The notes under the pieces are model-generated. The model saw only the letters and a program-made list of their open reading frames with translations, was not told the DNA's origin and made no database searches. From Deltaproteobacteria bacterium (GTDB lineage Bacteria > Desulfobacterota > Desulfomonilia > UBA1062), in the NCBI GenBank assembly GCA_011046135.1, contig DSBG01000166.1, positions 1 through 50,559 of the forward strand: a stretch of 50,559 nucleotides of DNA, written 5' to 3'. Both the position numbers and the translations under genes were made by a program. Numbering within the stretch: position 1 is the first letter of the stretch; each line of letters starts with the position of its first letter. This document shows, in pieces, positions 1-7,990 of this stretch.

Positions 1-128
1 CCCATGCACAATGGGTGACGCTGGGCGAGGAACCCGCCCTGCCGAAGCAACGGTTCCGAGAGGGCCGAGCCGGAGGCGTACGACGGGATGCCCGCACGGG
101 GCTGCGTCACGGCATCTCCCGGCACACG

Positions 129-1544
129 CTACTCCACCATGCACGCAGCATAGAAACTCCGGAGGTGCATGCTGTAGTGGCGGAGCTGTTCAGCAATAGC
201 GACGGTAATCTGATCGATTGCCTCATCGCCCCCCTGTTCTGCAACGGATGCAACGAGGTCGCTCATCTCCGCTGATCCGGACACCTCGAACCCGGGGTCC
301 GCCACCAGCCTGGGCGGCATCCAACGCTCCAGGACGGCATCGGTTCTTTCTGCAGCGGCAGCGGCCTGGCTTGCAGCCACCTGCCGGGGGAAGTCGTCGG
401 TGTAGTGTATCATCTCCACCGGGTTTTTCAACGCCTGGAAAAAGGGGTGGTCCTCGCTGTGCTCACGGTGCGCCCTTCTGAGAACCTCCTGCTGGAATTT
501 CTCCATGACCGTGTGGCGGTTCGAGACGATCTGGATTGCATCGTCTCTGCTCTGCGGCATGCCGAGCATTGCCTTGAGGTTGGTCCAGATCATCCTGGTG
601 GGACTCACCCCGGGCAGCACCGAGGCGTGGTAGGGCATGGAGAGATCTCCCAGGTAGTGCATGGCCCAGCCCATGAAGCGCCACCCCCAGTAGTCCTGGC
701 CTGACTGGAACGCGTAGTCCGAGAGCGACTTGTAGAGGTGAATCCGGTATTCGGGATAGGTTTCCTGTAAAAAGGGGCCGAAGAAAAAGACCAGGGGACT
801 CTCGTGGTAGAATCCCATGTGGAATGGCGCCTGGCTGCTGTACTCCAGATTGGGGTTGCCGAAGGGCTGGTTTCCGAAACCATAGAGTGCTCCATAGTCA
901 GTGCCGTTGTCTTCGAACAGGCCGAGGTCGAGCCCGAAATCGGGCTCGTCGTTTGCCGTGCACAGCACCTGCAGCGGAGACACCAGCTCTCCCTCCACGA
1001 GCTCGACATAGCGGGTGCCGTGCATTTCCGAGGTGTCGCTGAGCGTGGTGAGCGTACGCGGTGAGACTTCTTCTTTTCCAGAGGGAGATTCACCGGGGAG
1101 CAGGTGAAGATAGAGTCTCATCTGTGAGTTGGGGTTGATCCGTATGGCATGGAAAAACCGCTTCAGGACGTCATCAGGATTCCCGGTGGCGCGGAATGCG
1201 AGCGTTTCGGGACGGGGCGCATAGTGGGTGAGGTGCTCCCGTGACCACGCTTCCTGGTTCTCCAGCAGGCTTTCCAGCCCTGCTTCCTCCTCCAGGAGAA
1301 AGGTCTTCAGACTCTTCACGGGGATGCCTTCGCGTTGGGCAAGGCCGGGAAGAGGGCTGAGAACGGGGTAGGCGAGCAGGGGGTGCTCAGACCAGGCAGA
1401 GACGGGGCATGATGAGACAAGCACCAGCGCAACCAGCAGGAAACACCACTGCAGGCAGGTTGCCAAGGGTTTTTTATACATGTCAGGGCGGGTCTGTAGA
1501 GAATTTTTCAGGCGATGAGCAAAACAGCTCTCCGATAGATTCAT
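129..1544 (-). CDS. Secreted zinc-dependent phospholipase C-like protein
   Basis: A 471-residue exported protein. The track ORF begins at 1694, but the ATG at 1544 is better because GGGAG lies six bases upstream; the next in-frame ATG (1481) has no such site. The N-terminus has a short polar stretch and then a hydrophobic signal segment (FLLVALVLVSSC) ending near VSAW. Around residues 290-310 is a WGWRFMGWAMHYLGDLSMPYH segment, matching the His-x(3)-Asp/His metal motif of the zinc-dependent phospholipase C / S1-P1 nuclease fold. Such enzymes hydrolyse phospholipids or nucleic acids outside the cytoplasm. The substrate cannot be told from sequence. It stands alone and is divergent from the next gene. 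Confident of the fold, less of the reaction. Confidence 0.72.
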   Translation of the reverse strand: MNLSESCFAHRLKNSLQTRPDMYKKPLATCLQWCFLLVALVLVSSCPVSAWSEHPLLAYPVLSPLPGLAQREGIPVKSLKTFLLEEEAGLESLLENQEAWSREHLTHYAPRPETLAFRATGNPDDVLKRFFHAIRINPNSQMRLYLHLLPGESPSGKEEVSPRTLTTLSDTSEMHGTRYVELVEGELVSPLQVLCTANDEPDFGLDLGLFEDNGTDYGALYGFGNQPFGNPNLEYSSQAPFHMGFYHESPLVFFFGPFLQETYPEYRIHLYKSLSDYAFQSGQDYWGWRFMGWAMHYLGDLSMPYHASVLPGVSPTRMIWTNLKAMLGMPQSRDDAIQIVSNRHTVMEKFQQEVLRRAHREHSEDHPFFQALKNPVEMIHYTDDFPRQVAASQAAAAAERTDAVLERWMPPRLVADPGFEVSGSAEMSDLVASVAEQGGDEAIDQITVAIAEQLRHYSMHLRSFYAACMVE

Positions 1545-1938
1545 GGACATCTCCCATTCCGTGTGATGCCGGGTAAGTGCAGAGTTCTCTGTCCCATGAT
1601 ATCCATATTTTTCCGTGCCGCAAGATGTTTCTGGGAGGATGAGCGAAAACACCGGGCATCTCGTGCACCGAAGATCCCCTGATCTGCCAGGCAAAAACCC
1701 GCATCCCTGTATCGAACGGCCACAGCTGTATCACCGCTGTACCGCTAATGTACCACCACGGGGGAAGATATGGTATACATACAAGGGATTGATCCCGGAC
1801 ATCTCGAGGGGCTTTCTTCTGGAGCTTTTTAGAGTAACGGCAGGTGAGAGGCGATGTGCAGGAAGGACAGAGTAATGAGATTCTCCCAAGCTTCAAGAAC
1901 AGAGCAATGAGATTCTCCCAAGCTTCAAGGACAGGGTA
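1545..1938. other. Divergent intergenic region with tandem repeats
   Basis: This 394-base gap separates two genes transcribed outward. Its right end holds three 32-base tandem repeats, listed separately. The rest is AT-richer, with a TATACA box near 1771, but I see no well-spaced -35 partner. The minus-strand ORF 1483-1953 spans the gap but only translates the repeat and has no ribosome site of its own, so I do not call it a gene. Confidence 0.5.
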
Positions 1939-1958
1939 ATGAAATTCTCCCAAACTTC
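1863..1958 (+). repeat. Three 32-bp tandem repeats carrying overlapping mini-ORFs
   Basis: Units are 1863-1894, 1895-1926 and 1927-1958. Unit 2 differs from unit 1 at two positions and unit 3 at three. Each contains a Shine-Dalgarno-like AAGGA or AAGAA seven bases before ATG (1875, 1907, 1939). The first two ATGs open frames of 11 and 10 codons (MRFSQASRTEQ and MRFSQASRTG). The first stops by TGA overlapping the second ATG, the second by TAA overlapping the ATG of the real gene. The third unit supplies the first codons of the downstream CDS. The arrangement follows because 32 is not a multiple of three. Confidence 0.85.
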
Positions 1959-2763
1959 AGGGTTCCTGCTCCTCCTGCTGTGGTCTCTGCTCTGCCTCAT
2001 GTGGGCATGTGCAGAAAAGATTCAGCTCTCAGGAGAGGAACTCCAGGAGATCGGGCTGCGGGTGTTCGAAAACGAGTGCGGGGGGAGCGAGAGCTGTCTC
2101 ACCTGGTGGAATGCTGGAGAAGATTTTGCCTCACTCGGCATCGGCCACTTCATCTGGTATCCTGCCGGCCGGGAGGGGCCCTTTGAGGAAGGGTTTCCCA
2201 GGCTCATCGCATTCATGAAGAGATGCGGTGTTCACATCCCCGTATGGGTGGAAGACCAGGCCTGCCCCTGGAGCGACCGGGATGCCTTCATGGAGGACTT
2301 CGATTCCGAGAAGATGCAGGAACTGAGGCTCTTCCTGTCAGGCACCAAGGATCTCCAGGCCGAATTCCTGGGCAAGCGCCTTGAAGAGGCCCTGCCCGGG
2401 ATGCTCGCTGCAGCGGATCGGGACAAGCGGTCCCGCGTGCGTTCCCAGTTCTACCGGGTGGCTGGGAGTCCCGGTGGCATGTATGCCCTGGTGGACTACG
2501 TGAACTTCAAGGGTGAAGGCACCTCGCCCACTGAGCGCTACCAGGGACAGGGCTGGGGCCTGCTGCAGGTCCTGGAGCAGATGGATGGGCCAGACAGGGG
2601 AATCGAGGCTGTCGAGGAATTCTCTCGCTCTGCAAAGACTATGCTGCGGATACGGGTGAAAAACTCCCCGAATGACCGCGGCGAGGAACGCTGGCTTCCC
2701 GGGTGGGAAAAGAGGATCGACACCTACCCGGCAGCAGCCCGCCAGGCAGGATCGTCGGCATGA
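1939..2763 (+). CDS. Secreted protein of uncharacterised family, lysozyme-like motif
   Basis: A 274-residue protein with a hydrophobic export signal (residues 9-23) ending at MWAC, possibly a weak lipobox. The mature part opens with VFENECGG (Glu44, Glu46) followed about 20 residues on by SLGIGHFIWYP. This spacing and the GIGH motif recall the Glu...GIGH arrangement of T4-type lysozymes, but the rest is not recognisable, so a muramidase role is only a suggestion. A second conserved-looking block, YQGQGWGLLQVL, lies near residue 200. I know of similar uncharacterised bacterial proteins with the GIGHFIWYP block. The start is fixed by the third repeat unit (AAGGACAGGGTA before ATG). A hairpin with T-run follows at 2779. 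Confidence 0.75.
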   Translation: MKFSQTSGFLLLLLWSLLCLMWACAEKIQLSGEELQEIGLRVFENECGGSESCLTWWNAGEDFASLGIGHFIWYPAGREGPFEEGFPRLIAFMKRCGVHIPVWVEDQACPWSDRDAFMEDFDSEKMQELRLFLSGTKDLQAEFLGKRLEEALPGMLAAADRDKRSRVRSQFYRVAGSPGGMYALVDYVNFKGEGTSPTERYQGQGWGLLQVLEQMDGPDRGIEAVEEFSRSAKTMLRIRVKNSPNDRGEERWLPGWEKRIDTYPAAARQAGSSA

Positions 2764-2778
2764 CATGAGGATCGAACG

Positions 2779-2810
2779 CAACCGAACACCGTCGGTTGGT
2801 GTGGCTTTTT
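2779..2810 (+). terminator. Rho-independent terminator after the secreted protein
   Basis: A perfect 7-bp stem (CAACCGA / TCGGTTG) with a 6-base loop is followed eight bases later by five Ts. An alternative overlapping stem, ACACC / GGTGT, lies even closer to the T-run. It is 16 bases past the stop codon at 2763. Confidence 0.6.
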
Positions 2811-2961
2811 ATCTTCGATTGCGAGCATCTACGCCACGCCCAGAGCTTTGTGAGTGGGCGCCCCTGTCCATCACCTAATTGAGTTCCCGGCTCAAAGATG
2901 CTACGCTGACGGATAAGTGTTTGTGGCACATGCGAATGGTTTGATGAAAAGGAGGAGCACT

Positions 2962-4353
2962 ATGGCGACAATTTCACTGGAACGGGTAAAGGAACTGCTC
3001 GGGCAGGAAAACGAACGCTTCGTACGTGAGCGACCCAGGTCAAGGGCCCTCTTCGAAGAGGCCAAGAAAAACCTGGTGGGTGGCGTGCCCATGTCGTGGA
3101 TGCGGATCTGGTCTGGAGGGTTCCCTGTCTTTGTAGAAAAGGCACAAGGCGTGTACATCACCGATGTGGACGGCCACCGCTACCTGGACCTCTGCCTGGG
3201 GGACACCGGGGGGCTCTGCGGACACGCCCACCCGAAGATCGTTGAGGCCATCACGGATCAGATGGTGAACCGAGGCACGACCACCATGCTGCCAACTCAG
3301 GACTGCATCTGGGTGGGAAAGGAGCTCGAGCGCAGGTTCGGCCTTCCCTTCTGGCAGGTTCTCATGACCGCGACGGACGCAAACCGCATGGCCCTGAAGA
3401 TCGCGCGCTCCTTTACCGGACGCCAGCTCATCCTCGCCTTCAACGGGACCTACCACGGGTCGGTGGACGAGACCCTGGTGGTGAACTTCTTCGGCGAGCT
3501 CATCAATGTCCCGGGGATGCTGGGGCCCATCGTGCCGGATGCCACGAAGATGACCAGGGTCATTGACTTCAACGATGTGGATGCCCTGGAGCAGGCTCTG
3601 GCCCCTGGCGATATCGCGTGCGTCATCACCGAGCCGGTGATGACCAACATCGGCATCATCGCGCCTGAAAAAGGCTACCACGAAGCCCTGCGGGACATCA
3701 CGAAGAAGTACGGGACGCTCCTGCTCATCGACGAGACCCACTCCATGTGTGCAGGACCCCGGGGCGTCACGGGACAGATGGGGTTGACTCCGGACATCTT
3801 CGTGGCCGGCAAGTTCATTGCAGGCGGCTACCCTGCGGCCATTCTCGGGTTCACCAGCGAACTCTCGGACTGGCTGGGTCAGCGCCTGCCCTGGCATAAT
3901 TTCTTCGGGTTCGGAGGAACCCTCTCGGGGAACGCCACAGCGGTGGCTGGAATACGTGCAGCCCTCGAGCACGTCATCAACGAAGAGAACTACGATCGCA
4001 TGACCCGGCTCGCTCAGCGCATGGAAGAGGGCCTGGCCAGGATCATCAAAGACAACGATCTTGCGTGGTATGTGGCACGTATCGGCTGCAGGGTGGAATT
4101 CCGGTTCCTCCCGAAGCCCCCGAAGAACGGCTCGGAGGCCCTGTTTGCAGAAGTCGACTACAACGAGGTGGACATTGTAACCGAGGGGCTGACAGGCCCG
4201 CTGGATGCGCTCATCCACGTGTGGTGTGCCAACCGGGGGATCCTGCTCACCCCTGTTCACGAGATGGCGCTCGTGGGACCAACGGCAACCCGTGAGGACG
4301 TGGATCACTATGTGGACACCATTGGAGCCCTGGTGAGAGAACTTCTCGGTTAG
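2962..4353 (+). CDS. Class III PLP-dependent aminotransferase (glutamate-1-semialdehyde aminomutase-like)
   Basis: A 463-residue fold-type I PLP enzyme of the ornithine / GSA aminomutase class. The ATG at 2962 has AAAGGAGGAGCACT just upstream, so the track's 15-codon extension is dropped. Visible features are the aspartate that binds the pyridine nitrogen in LLLIDETH (about residue 257), the Schiff-base lysine in VAGKFIAGG (K284) and the NGTYHGS segment (about 161). The usual SGTEAN phosphate-binding motif is changed to TATDAN, so activity on classical substrates is uncertain. The small-molecule substrate cannot be named. It is a single gene bounded by candidate terminators, and a haem role is unlikely because no haem genes are near. 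Confidence 0.85.
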   Translation: MATISLERVKELLGQENERFVRERPRSRALFEEAKKNLVGGVPMSWMRIWSGGFPVFVEKAQGVYITDVDGHRYLDLCLGDTGGLCGHAHPKIVEAITDQMVNRGTTTMLPTQDCIWVGKELERRFGLPFWQVLMTATDANRMALKIARSFTGRQLILAFNGTYHGSVDETLVVNFFGELINVPGMLGPIVPDATKMTRVIDFNDVDALEQALAPGDIACVITEPVMTNIGIIAPEKGYHEALRDITKKYGTLLLIDETHSMCAGPRGVTGQMGLTPDIFVAGKFIAGGYPAAILGFTSELSDWLGQRLPWHNFFGFGGTLSGNATAVAGIRAALEHVINEENYDRMTRLAQRMEEGLARIIKDNDLAWYVARIGCRVEFRFLPKPPKNGSEALFAEVDYNEVDIVTEGLTGPLDALIHVWCANRGILLTPVHEMALVGPTATREDVDHYVDTIGALVRELLG

Positions 4354-4380
4354 GAGGAGGGCGCTCTTCCGAGACGTTTT
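4353..4380 (+). terminator. Possible terminator after the aminotransferase
   Basis: The stem GGAGGAG / CTCTTCC has one G-T pair and a 4-base loop, and starts on the last base of the stop codon. Four Ts follow six bases later. The T-run is short, so this is moderate evidence only. Confidence 0.4.
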
Positions 4381-4411
4381 GTTCTGTATCCAGGGAACAG
4401 GAGGTTTCGTC

Positions 4412-4486
4412 ATGGCTTCTTTGGGAAAACGGTTCAAAGAAGAACTCCCCGCGCAGAAGGAAGAGCTGTTGTACACAGGGCTCTGA
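4412..4486 (+). CDS. Possible 24-residue small protein with strong ribosome site
   Basis: This reading frame is too short for the ORF track. ATG at 4412 is preceded by a full AGGAGG with a 7-base spacer, as good as any site in the window. It encodes a charged peptide beginning MASLGKRFKEELP and ending LLYTGL, with no membrane segment. It lies in the 332-base gap between the aminotransferase and the LOG gene. It could be a true small protein, a leader, or the surviving N-terminus of a decayed gene. Nothing else in the gap 4354-4685 looks coding. Confidence 0.35.
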   Translation: MASLGKRFKEELPAQKEELLYTGL

Positions 4487-4685
4487 CGGGAACAGGATCG
4501 AAACGGGCAGCAGCAAAACAGGATCAGGATCCTTCCCTGCAACCCGGTGGGGCCAGAGGGAAATGCTCGACATCAGACACGGTTATGAATAGGATGTGTT
4601 CACGGTGAGGCTCGTACATGAACACGACGTCTTCACCGATACATACGGCATTGAGAGAGATGAGTTCAGCCAAGGAGAGAACCCG

Positions 4686-5573
4686 ATGAAGAGCAGGAAG
4701 AAAAGTGATCTGTTTCCCTCGGCCCGGGACGATGCCCGCTCTGCTGAATTGTGTGAAAAGTCTCCCCAGACCCTCTCGCCCTCGTACCGGCTGGCCTACC
4801 TGGACCAGGAATTTCTGCTCCAGGACGAACTCCGTGCGGTACGCCTGCAGCTGGAGCTCATGAAACCGGAGCTGATCCTCCATGAACACGGCATCGATGA
4901 CACCGTCGTGATTTTCGGGGGGTCCCGGATACCGGAGCCACGGGAGGCGCGTGAGCATGCTGCCGAGGCCGAAGCAGCAGCGGAGAACGACCCGGGAAAC
5001 GAGTCGCTGGAAAGGGCTGCGAGGACGGCACGACGCAGGGTCGAGACATCGCGGTATTACGAAGAGGCGCGCAGGCTCGCCTCCCTCGTTACCCGGGCTG
5101 GAACTGCTTTGAAAAACACCCGGTTCATGATCGTGACGGGCGGTGGTCCGGGGATCATGGAGGCGGCGAACCGGGGAGCCCATGAAATTGGAGGGAAGAG
5201 CATCGGGCTCAACATCGTGCTCCCCTTTGAACAGAAGCCGAATCAATACATATCCCCCGAACTCTGCTTCCAGTTCCACTACTTCGCCATCCGCAAGATG
5301 CACTTCCTCATGCGGGCCAAGGCCCTGGTGGTCTTTCCCGGGGGGTTCGGGACCCTGGACGAACTGTTCGAGACACTGACCCTCATCCAGACGCACAAGA
5401 TCAAACCCATACCGGTGCTCATCTTCGGGCAGTCCTTCTGGGAGGGCGTTGTCCAGTTCGATGCCCTCGTTGAAGAGGGGGTGATCTCACCCGAAGACCT
5501 CGATCTCTTCAGGTACGTGGAAACCGCGGAAGAGGCATGGGAGATCATTTCAAAAACCCATGGGCTTTCGTGA
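4686..5573 (+). CDS. LOG family protein (nucleotide 5'-monophosphate phosphoribohydrolase-like)
   Basis: A 295-residue Rossmann-fold protein of the LOG / lysine-decarboxylase-like family. Family members split the N-glycosidic bond of nucleoside or cytokinin 5'-monophosphates. The signature is complete: GGGPGIMEAANRGA near residue 155 and PGGFGTLDELFE near residue 220. A 100-residue N-terminal part, including a charged helix, precedes the core, making it longer than plain LOG proteins (about 180-200 residues). The start at 4686 has AAGGAG eight bases upstream; the 30 upstream codons of the track ORF lack a site. It is probably cytoplasmic. Whether it serves purine salvage or another nucleotide cannot be told. 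Confidence 0.85.
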   Translation: MKSRKKSDLFPSARDDARSAELCEKSPQTLSPSYRLAYLDQEFLLQDELRAVRLQLELMKPELILHEHGIDDTVVIFGGSRIPEPREAREHAAEAEAAAENDPGNESLERAARTARRRVETSRYYEEARRLASLVTRAGTALKNTRFMIVTGGGPGIMEAANRGAHEIGGKSIGLNIVLPFEQKPNQYISPELCFQFHYFAIRKMHFLMRAKALVVFPGGFGTLDELFETLTLIQTHKIKPIPVLIFGQSFWEGVVQFDALVEEGVISPEDLDLFRYVETAEEAWEIISKTHGLS

Positions 5574-5704
5574 CGGGTACCCGCTGTCAGGTGGTTCTCT
5601 CTGCTTCTCGTTTTTCAAACTGGGCAAAAAGGGGTAGAGTAAAGAGACAATAGCTTTCGCATGGTGCCTGGATTGGATAGGTGAGCTTTTTTTAGGGAGG
5701 AGTC

Positions 5705-6265
5705 GTGATACGACAGAGTTTTTACCGGCGGATCGTATTTCCCGTTGCACTGATTCTGATCACCATGATCATTGCCCTCAACGGATACGATGTTGCCCGC
5801 AGGATCGAGAGCAGGGTGCTCCACGCCCTTGTCGTCAATGTCTCTCTCATCCTGATGGTCCTGAGCATCTGGTGCGGGGCCATGATCGCAAACACCCTTG
5901 CCTACTTCAGGGGGGCGAGCTTCGGCGAACGGCTCTTCGTGAGCATGTTCACCCCTGTCGTGTTCCTGTTGAAGCAGTGGCTGGGCATCTGGGGGATCTA
6001 CAGCTTCGCTGAGTTCCTCTTCCTGCTGTTTCACCACGTGGTCCTCTCTGCGGTGATCATCAACCTCATCGGCATGGGGCTTTCCGAACTCTGGTGCCGG
6101 ATCATCGACCGCGTGAAGAACCGCGACCCTGCGGTAAAGGTGGTGCAGAAGGGCAATGCCGTTGTCCTGCTGCTCGGTGCAGGGTTGTTCACCCTCATGT
6201 TCTGGCATTTCGGGCACTTCTACTACTACCTGTTCATGGAGGCCTACATCAGGCTGTTCCTGTGA
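5705..6265 (+). CDS. Polytopic membrane protein of unknown function
   Basis: A 186-residue protein starting at GTG (5705), supported by TTTAGGGAGGAGTC directly upstream. About five hydrophobic segments are visible, for example VALILITMIIAL, VSLILMVLSIW and VVLLLGAGLFTLMFW, with a basic loop (IIDRVKNRDPAVK) between the last two. I do not recognise the family. It lies 39 bases upstream of the sulfatase on the same strand, so the two are probably cotranscribed, but this gives no function. Confidence 0.75.
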   Translation: MIRQSFYRRIVFPVALILITMIIALNGYDVARRIESRVLHALVVNVSLILMVLSIWCGAMIANTLAYFRGASFGERLFVSMFTPVVFLLKQWLGIWGIYSFAEFLFLLFHHVVLSAVIINLIGMGLSELWCRIIDRVKNRDPAVKVVQKGNAVVLLLGAGLFTLMFWHFGHFYYYLFMEAYIRLFL

Positions 6266-6304
6266 TCCACAGGAATAACGAGAAGAACTATCGAGGAGTT
6301 GTTC

Positions 6305-7726
6305 ATGACCAAGTTTAGGGAATCGATTTTCTCTCAACCCATGACACGCAGGCAGGCCCTCAAGACCATCGGAACAACGGTTGGTGCCGGGCTTGTCGGG
6401 CTGAAGTTTCCGGGCATTCTCTCCGCAGGAAACAGGAGGCCCAACATCATCTTCATCCTCACCGATGACCACCGCTGGGACGCCTTCAGCTGCATGGATC
6501 ACCCCTTTCTCAAAACGCCCCACCTCGATCGCATCGCCGACGAGGGTCTCATGTTTGAAAACAGCTTCTGCACGACATCGCTGTGCAGTCCATCGCGGGC
6601 AAGTTTCCTGACCGGACAGTATGCACATCGCCACGGGGTGAAGACCAACCACACACCCTGGCAGGAGAGCAACCTCACCTTTATCGAACGCCTCAAGGAT
6701 GCCGGGTACGAAACCGCCTTCATCGGAAAGTGGCACATGCCAGGAGAGGGGCTGCCCGCCGTGCGGGGTCTGGATCACTTCATCACCTTCACCGCGCAGG
6801 GTGGGCAGGGGGTGTACTATGACTGCCCCTTGTACATCGACGGGACCTACACCGAACGCACGGGCAGGTACATCACCGAAGATCTAACGGATTTCGCACT
6901 GCAGTGGATCGAAAAACCTCGCAGGAATCCCTTTTGCCTCTACCTGTCACACAAGGCTGTCCATTTCGGGTTTGTCCCACCCAGGGACCTCGACGGGATG
7001 TACAAGGGGATCGATCTCCATCTCCCGCCGGAGGCGGATGAGTTTGTCCCCCTGACCAACTACCACCTGTTTGTCGGAGCTCCTGCACCCCTGAGCTTCC
7101 TCTACCGCAGGTACTGTGAGACGGTTGTCGGGGTCGACGAGCAGGTTGGCAGGATCCTCGAAAAGCTCGACCAACTGGGAATGGCAGAGGACACGATCCT
7201 CGTCTATGCCGGCGACAACGGGCATCTGTTCGGCGAACACGGGCTCTATGACAAACGCGTGGCCTACGAAGAATCGATCCGCATCCCGTTATTCATCAGG
7301 TATCCGAAGGTTATCCCGGATCCAGGTCGCAGGGCGTGGCAGATGGCCCTGAATATCGACCTCGCCCCGACGCTCGTTGACCTGGCGGGCCTGGATCTTC
7401 CCCCCGGAATCCAGGGACAGAGCCTCGTTCCGTCCATCAGGTCGAAAGACGCCCCGGGAAGATCGTCGTGGCTCTACGAGCATTACCCGGTCTATCCCAT
7501 TCCTATCCCCGGGATTGCGGCTGTGCGCACCGACACGCACAAGTACATCACGTACCAGAACGATTTGAGACAACCCGAGCTGTTCGATCTCGTCTCAGAT
7601 CCTAAAGAGAAACACAACCTCATCAAAACCCAGGAGGGGCGTGATCTGCTCGAAATGATGAAGAGCGAGCTGGAGGCCGTTAAGAAACAGACCGGATTCG
7701 TGGAAAACTGGTCAACCAGGACGTGA
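6305..7726 (+). CDS. Tat-exported sulfatase, formylglycine type
   Basis: A 473-residue type I sulfatase, which hydrolyses sulfate (or phosphonate) esters. ATG 6305 follows GAGGAG at six bases; the TTG at 6299 used by the track is disfavoured. The N-terminus carries a twin-arginine signal (MTRRQALK) and a hydrophobic stretch, so export of the folded protein is likely. The metal-binding NIIFILTDDHRW (D54, D55) and the modification motif CSPSR (C94) are intact. C94 must be converted to formylglycine. A GDNGHLFGEHG metal and substrate block lies near residue 300. No sulfatase-maturing enzyme is recognisable nearby. The natural substrate is unknown. Confidence 0.9.
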   Translation: MTKFRESIFSQPMTRRQALKTIGTTVGAGLVGLKFPGILSAGNRRPNIIFILTDDHRWDAFSCMDHPFLKTPHLDRIADEGLMFENSFCTTSLCSPSRASFLTGQYAHRHGVKTNHTPWQESNLTFIERLKDAGYETAFIGKWHMPGEGLPAVRGLDHFITFTAQGGQGVYYDCPLYIDGTYTERTGRYITEDLTDFALQWIEKPRRNPFCLYLSHKAVHFGFVPPRDLDGMYKGIDLHLPPEADEFVPLTNYHLFVGAPAPLSFLYRRYCETVVGVDEQVGRILEKLDQLGMAEDTILVYAGDNGHLFGEHGLYDKRVAYEESIRIPLFIRYPKVIPDPGRRAWQMALNIDLAPTLVDLAGLDLPPGIQGQSLVPSIRSKDAPGRSSWLYEHYPVYPIPIPGIAAVRTDTHKYITYQNDLRQPELFDLVSDPKEKHNLIKTQEGRDLLEMMKSELEAVKKQTGFVENWSTRT

Positions 7727-7749
7727 AGAGGAGCGAACCCGAGATCAAT

Positions 7750-7779
7750 CCACTCGATGCGTGCCGTACCATCGAGTGG
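7750..7779 (+). terminator. Perfect 10-bp hairpin after the sulfatase
   Basis: CCACTCGATG and CATCGAGTGG are exact inverted repeats with a 10-base loop, 23 bases beyond the sulfatase stop. There is no T-run, so it may be a 3' stabilising hairpin or factor-dependent terminator rather than an intrinsic terminator. Confidence 0.45.
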
Positions 7780-7990
7780 AAGGGGTTGCTGGTTCAGGTA
7801 AGGATAGAGGTGTCGCCTGCCGAAAGAGGGAAAAGGAGCCTGCTGCAGCCTTGGATGACTGGCCCCGTGTTCTTCAGGGCGTGTTTCAGCAGGTGCTGCG
7901 TAACACGTCTTCAGAAACGAGACAAGGAGCAGCTCCGAGCGTGTTTTTTGCCACGAGCGCGCGAATCATGATGTGAGGAAAGGAGTGATC

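Noticed and set aside
1-128. Plus ORFs at the left edge (11-199 and 15-275)
   Set aside because: They are arginine- and proline-rich shadows extending into the phospholipase gene. I see no gene in bases 1-128.
1483-1953. 156-residue minus ORF across the divergent gap
   Set aside because: It translates the 32-bp repeats and non-coding sequence and overlaps two real gene starts without a ribosome site.
1863-1958. CRISPR-like repeat array
   Set aside because: The three units are directly adjacent, without spacers, and include coding start sites.
3040-4542. 500-residue minus ORF over the aminotransferase
   Set aside because: Antisense to a gene with intact PLP motifs; no ribosome site and no recognisable domain. 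It is a shadow due to GC-rich codons.
5615-6778. 387-residue minus ORF
   Set aside because: It covers the membrane protein and sulfatase genes in antisense and is rich in His, Glu and Gln with no fold or start signal.
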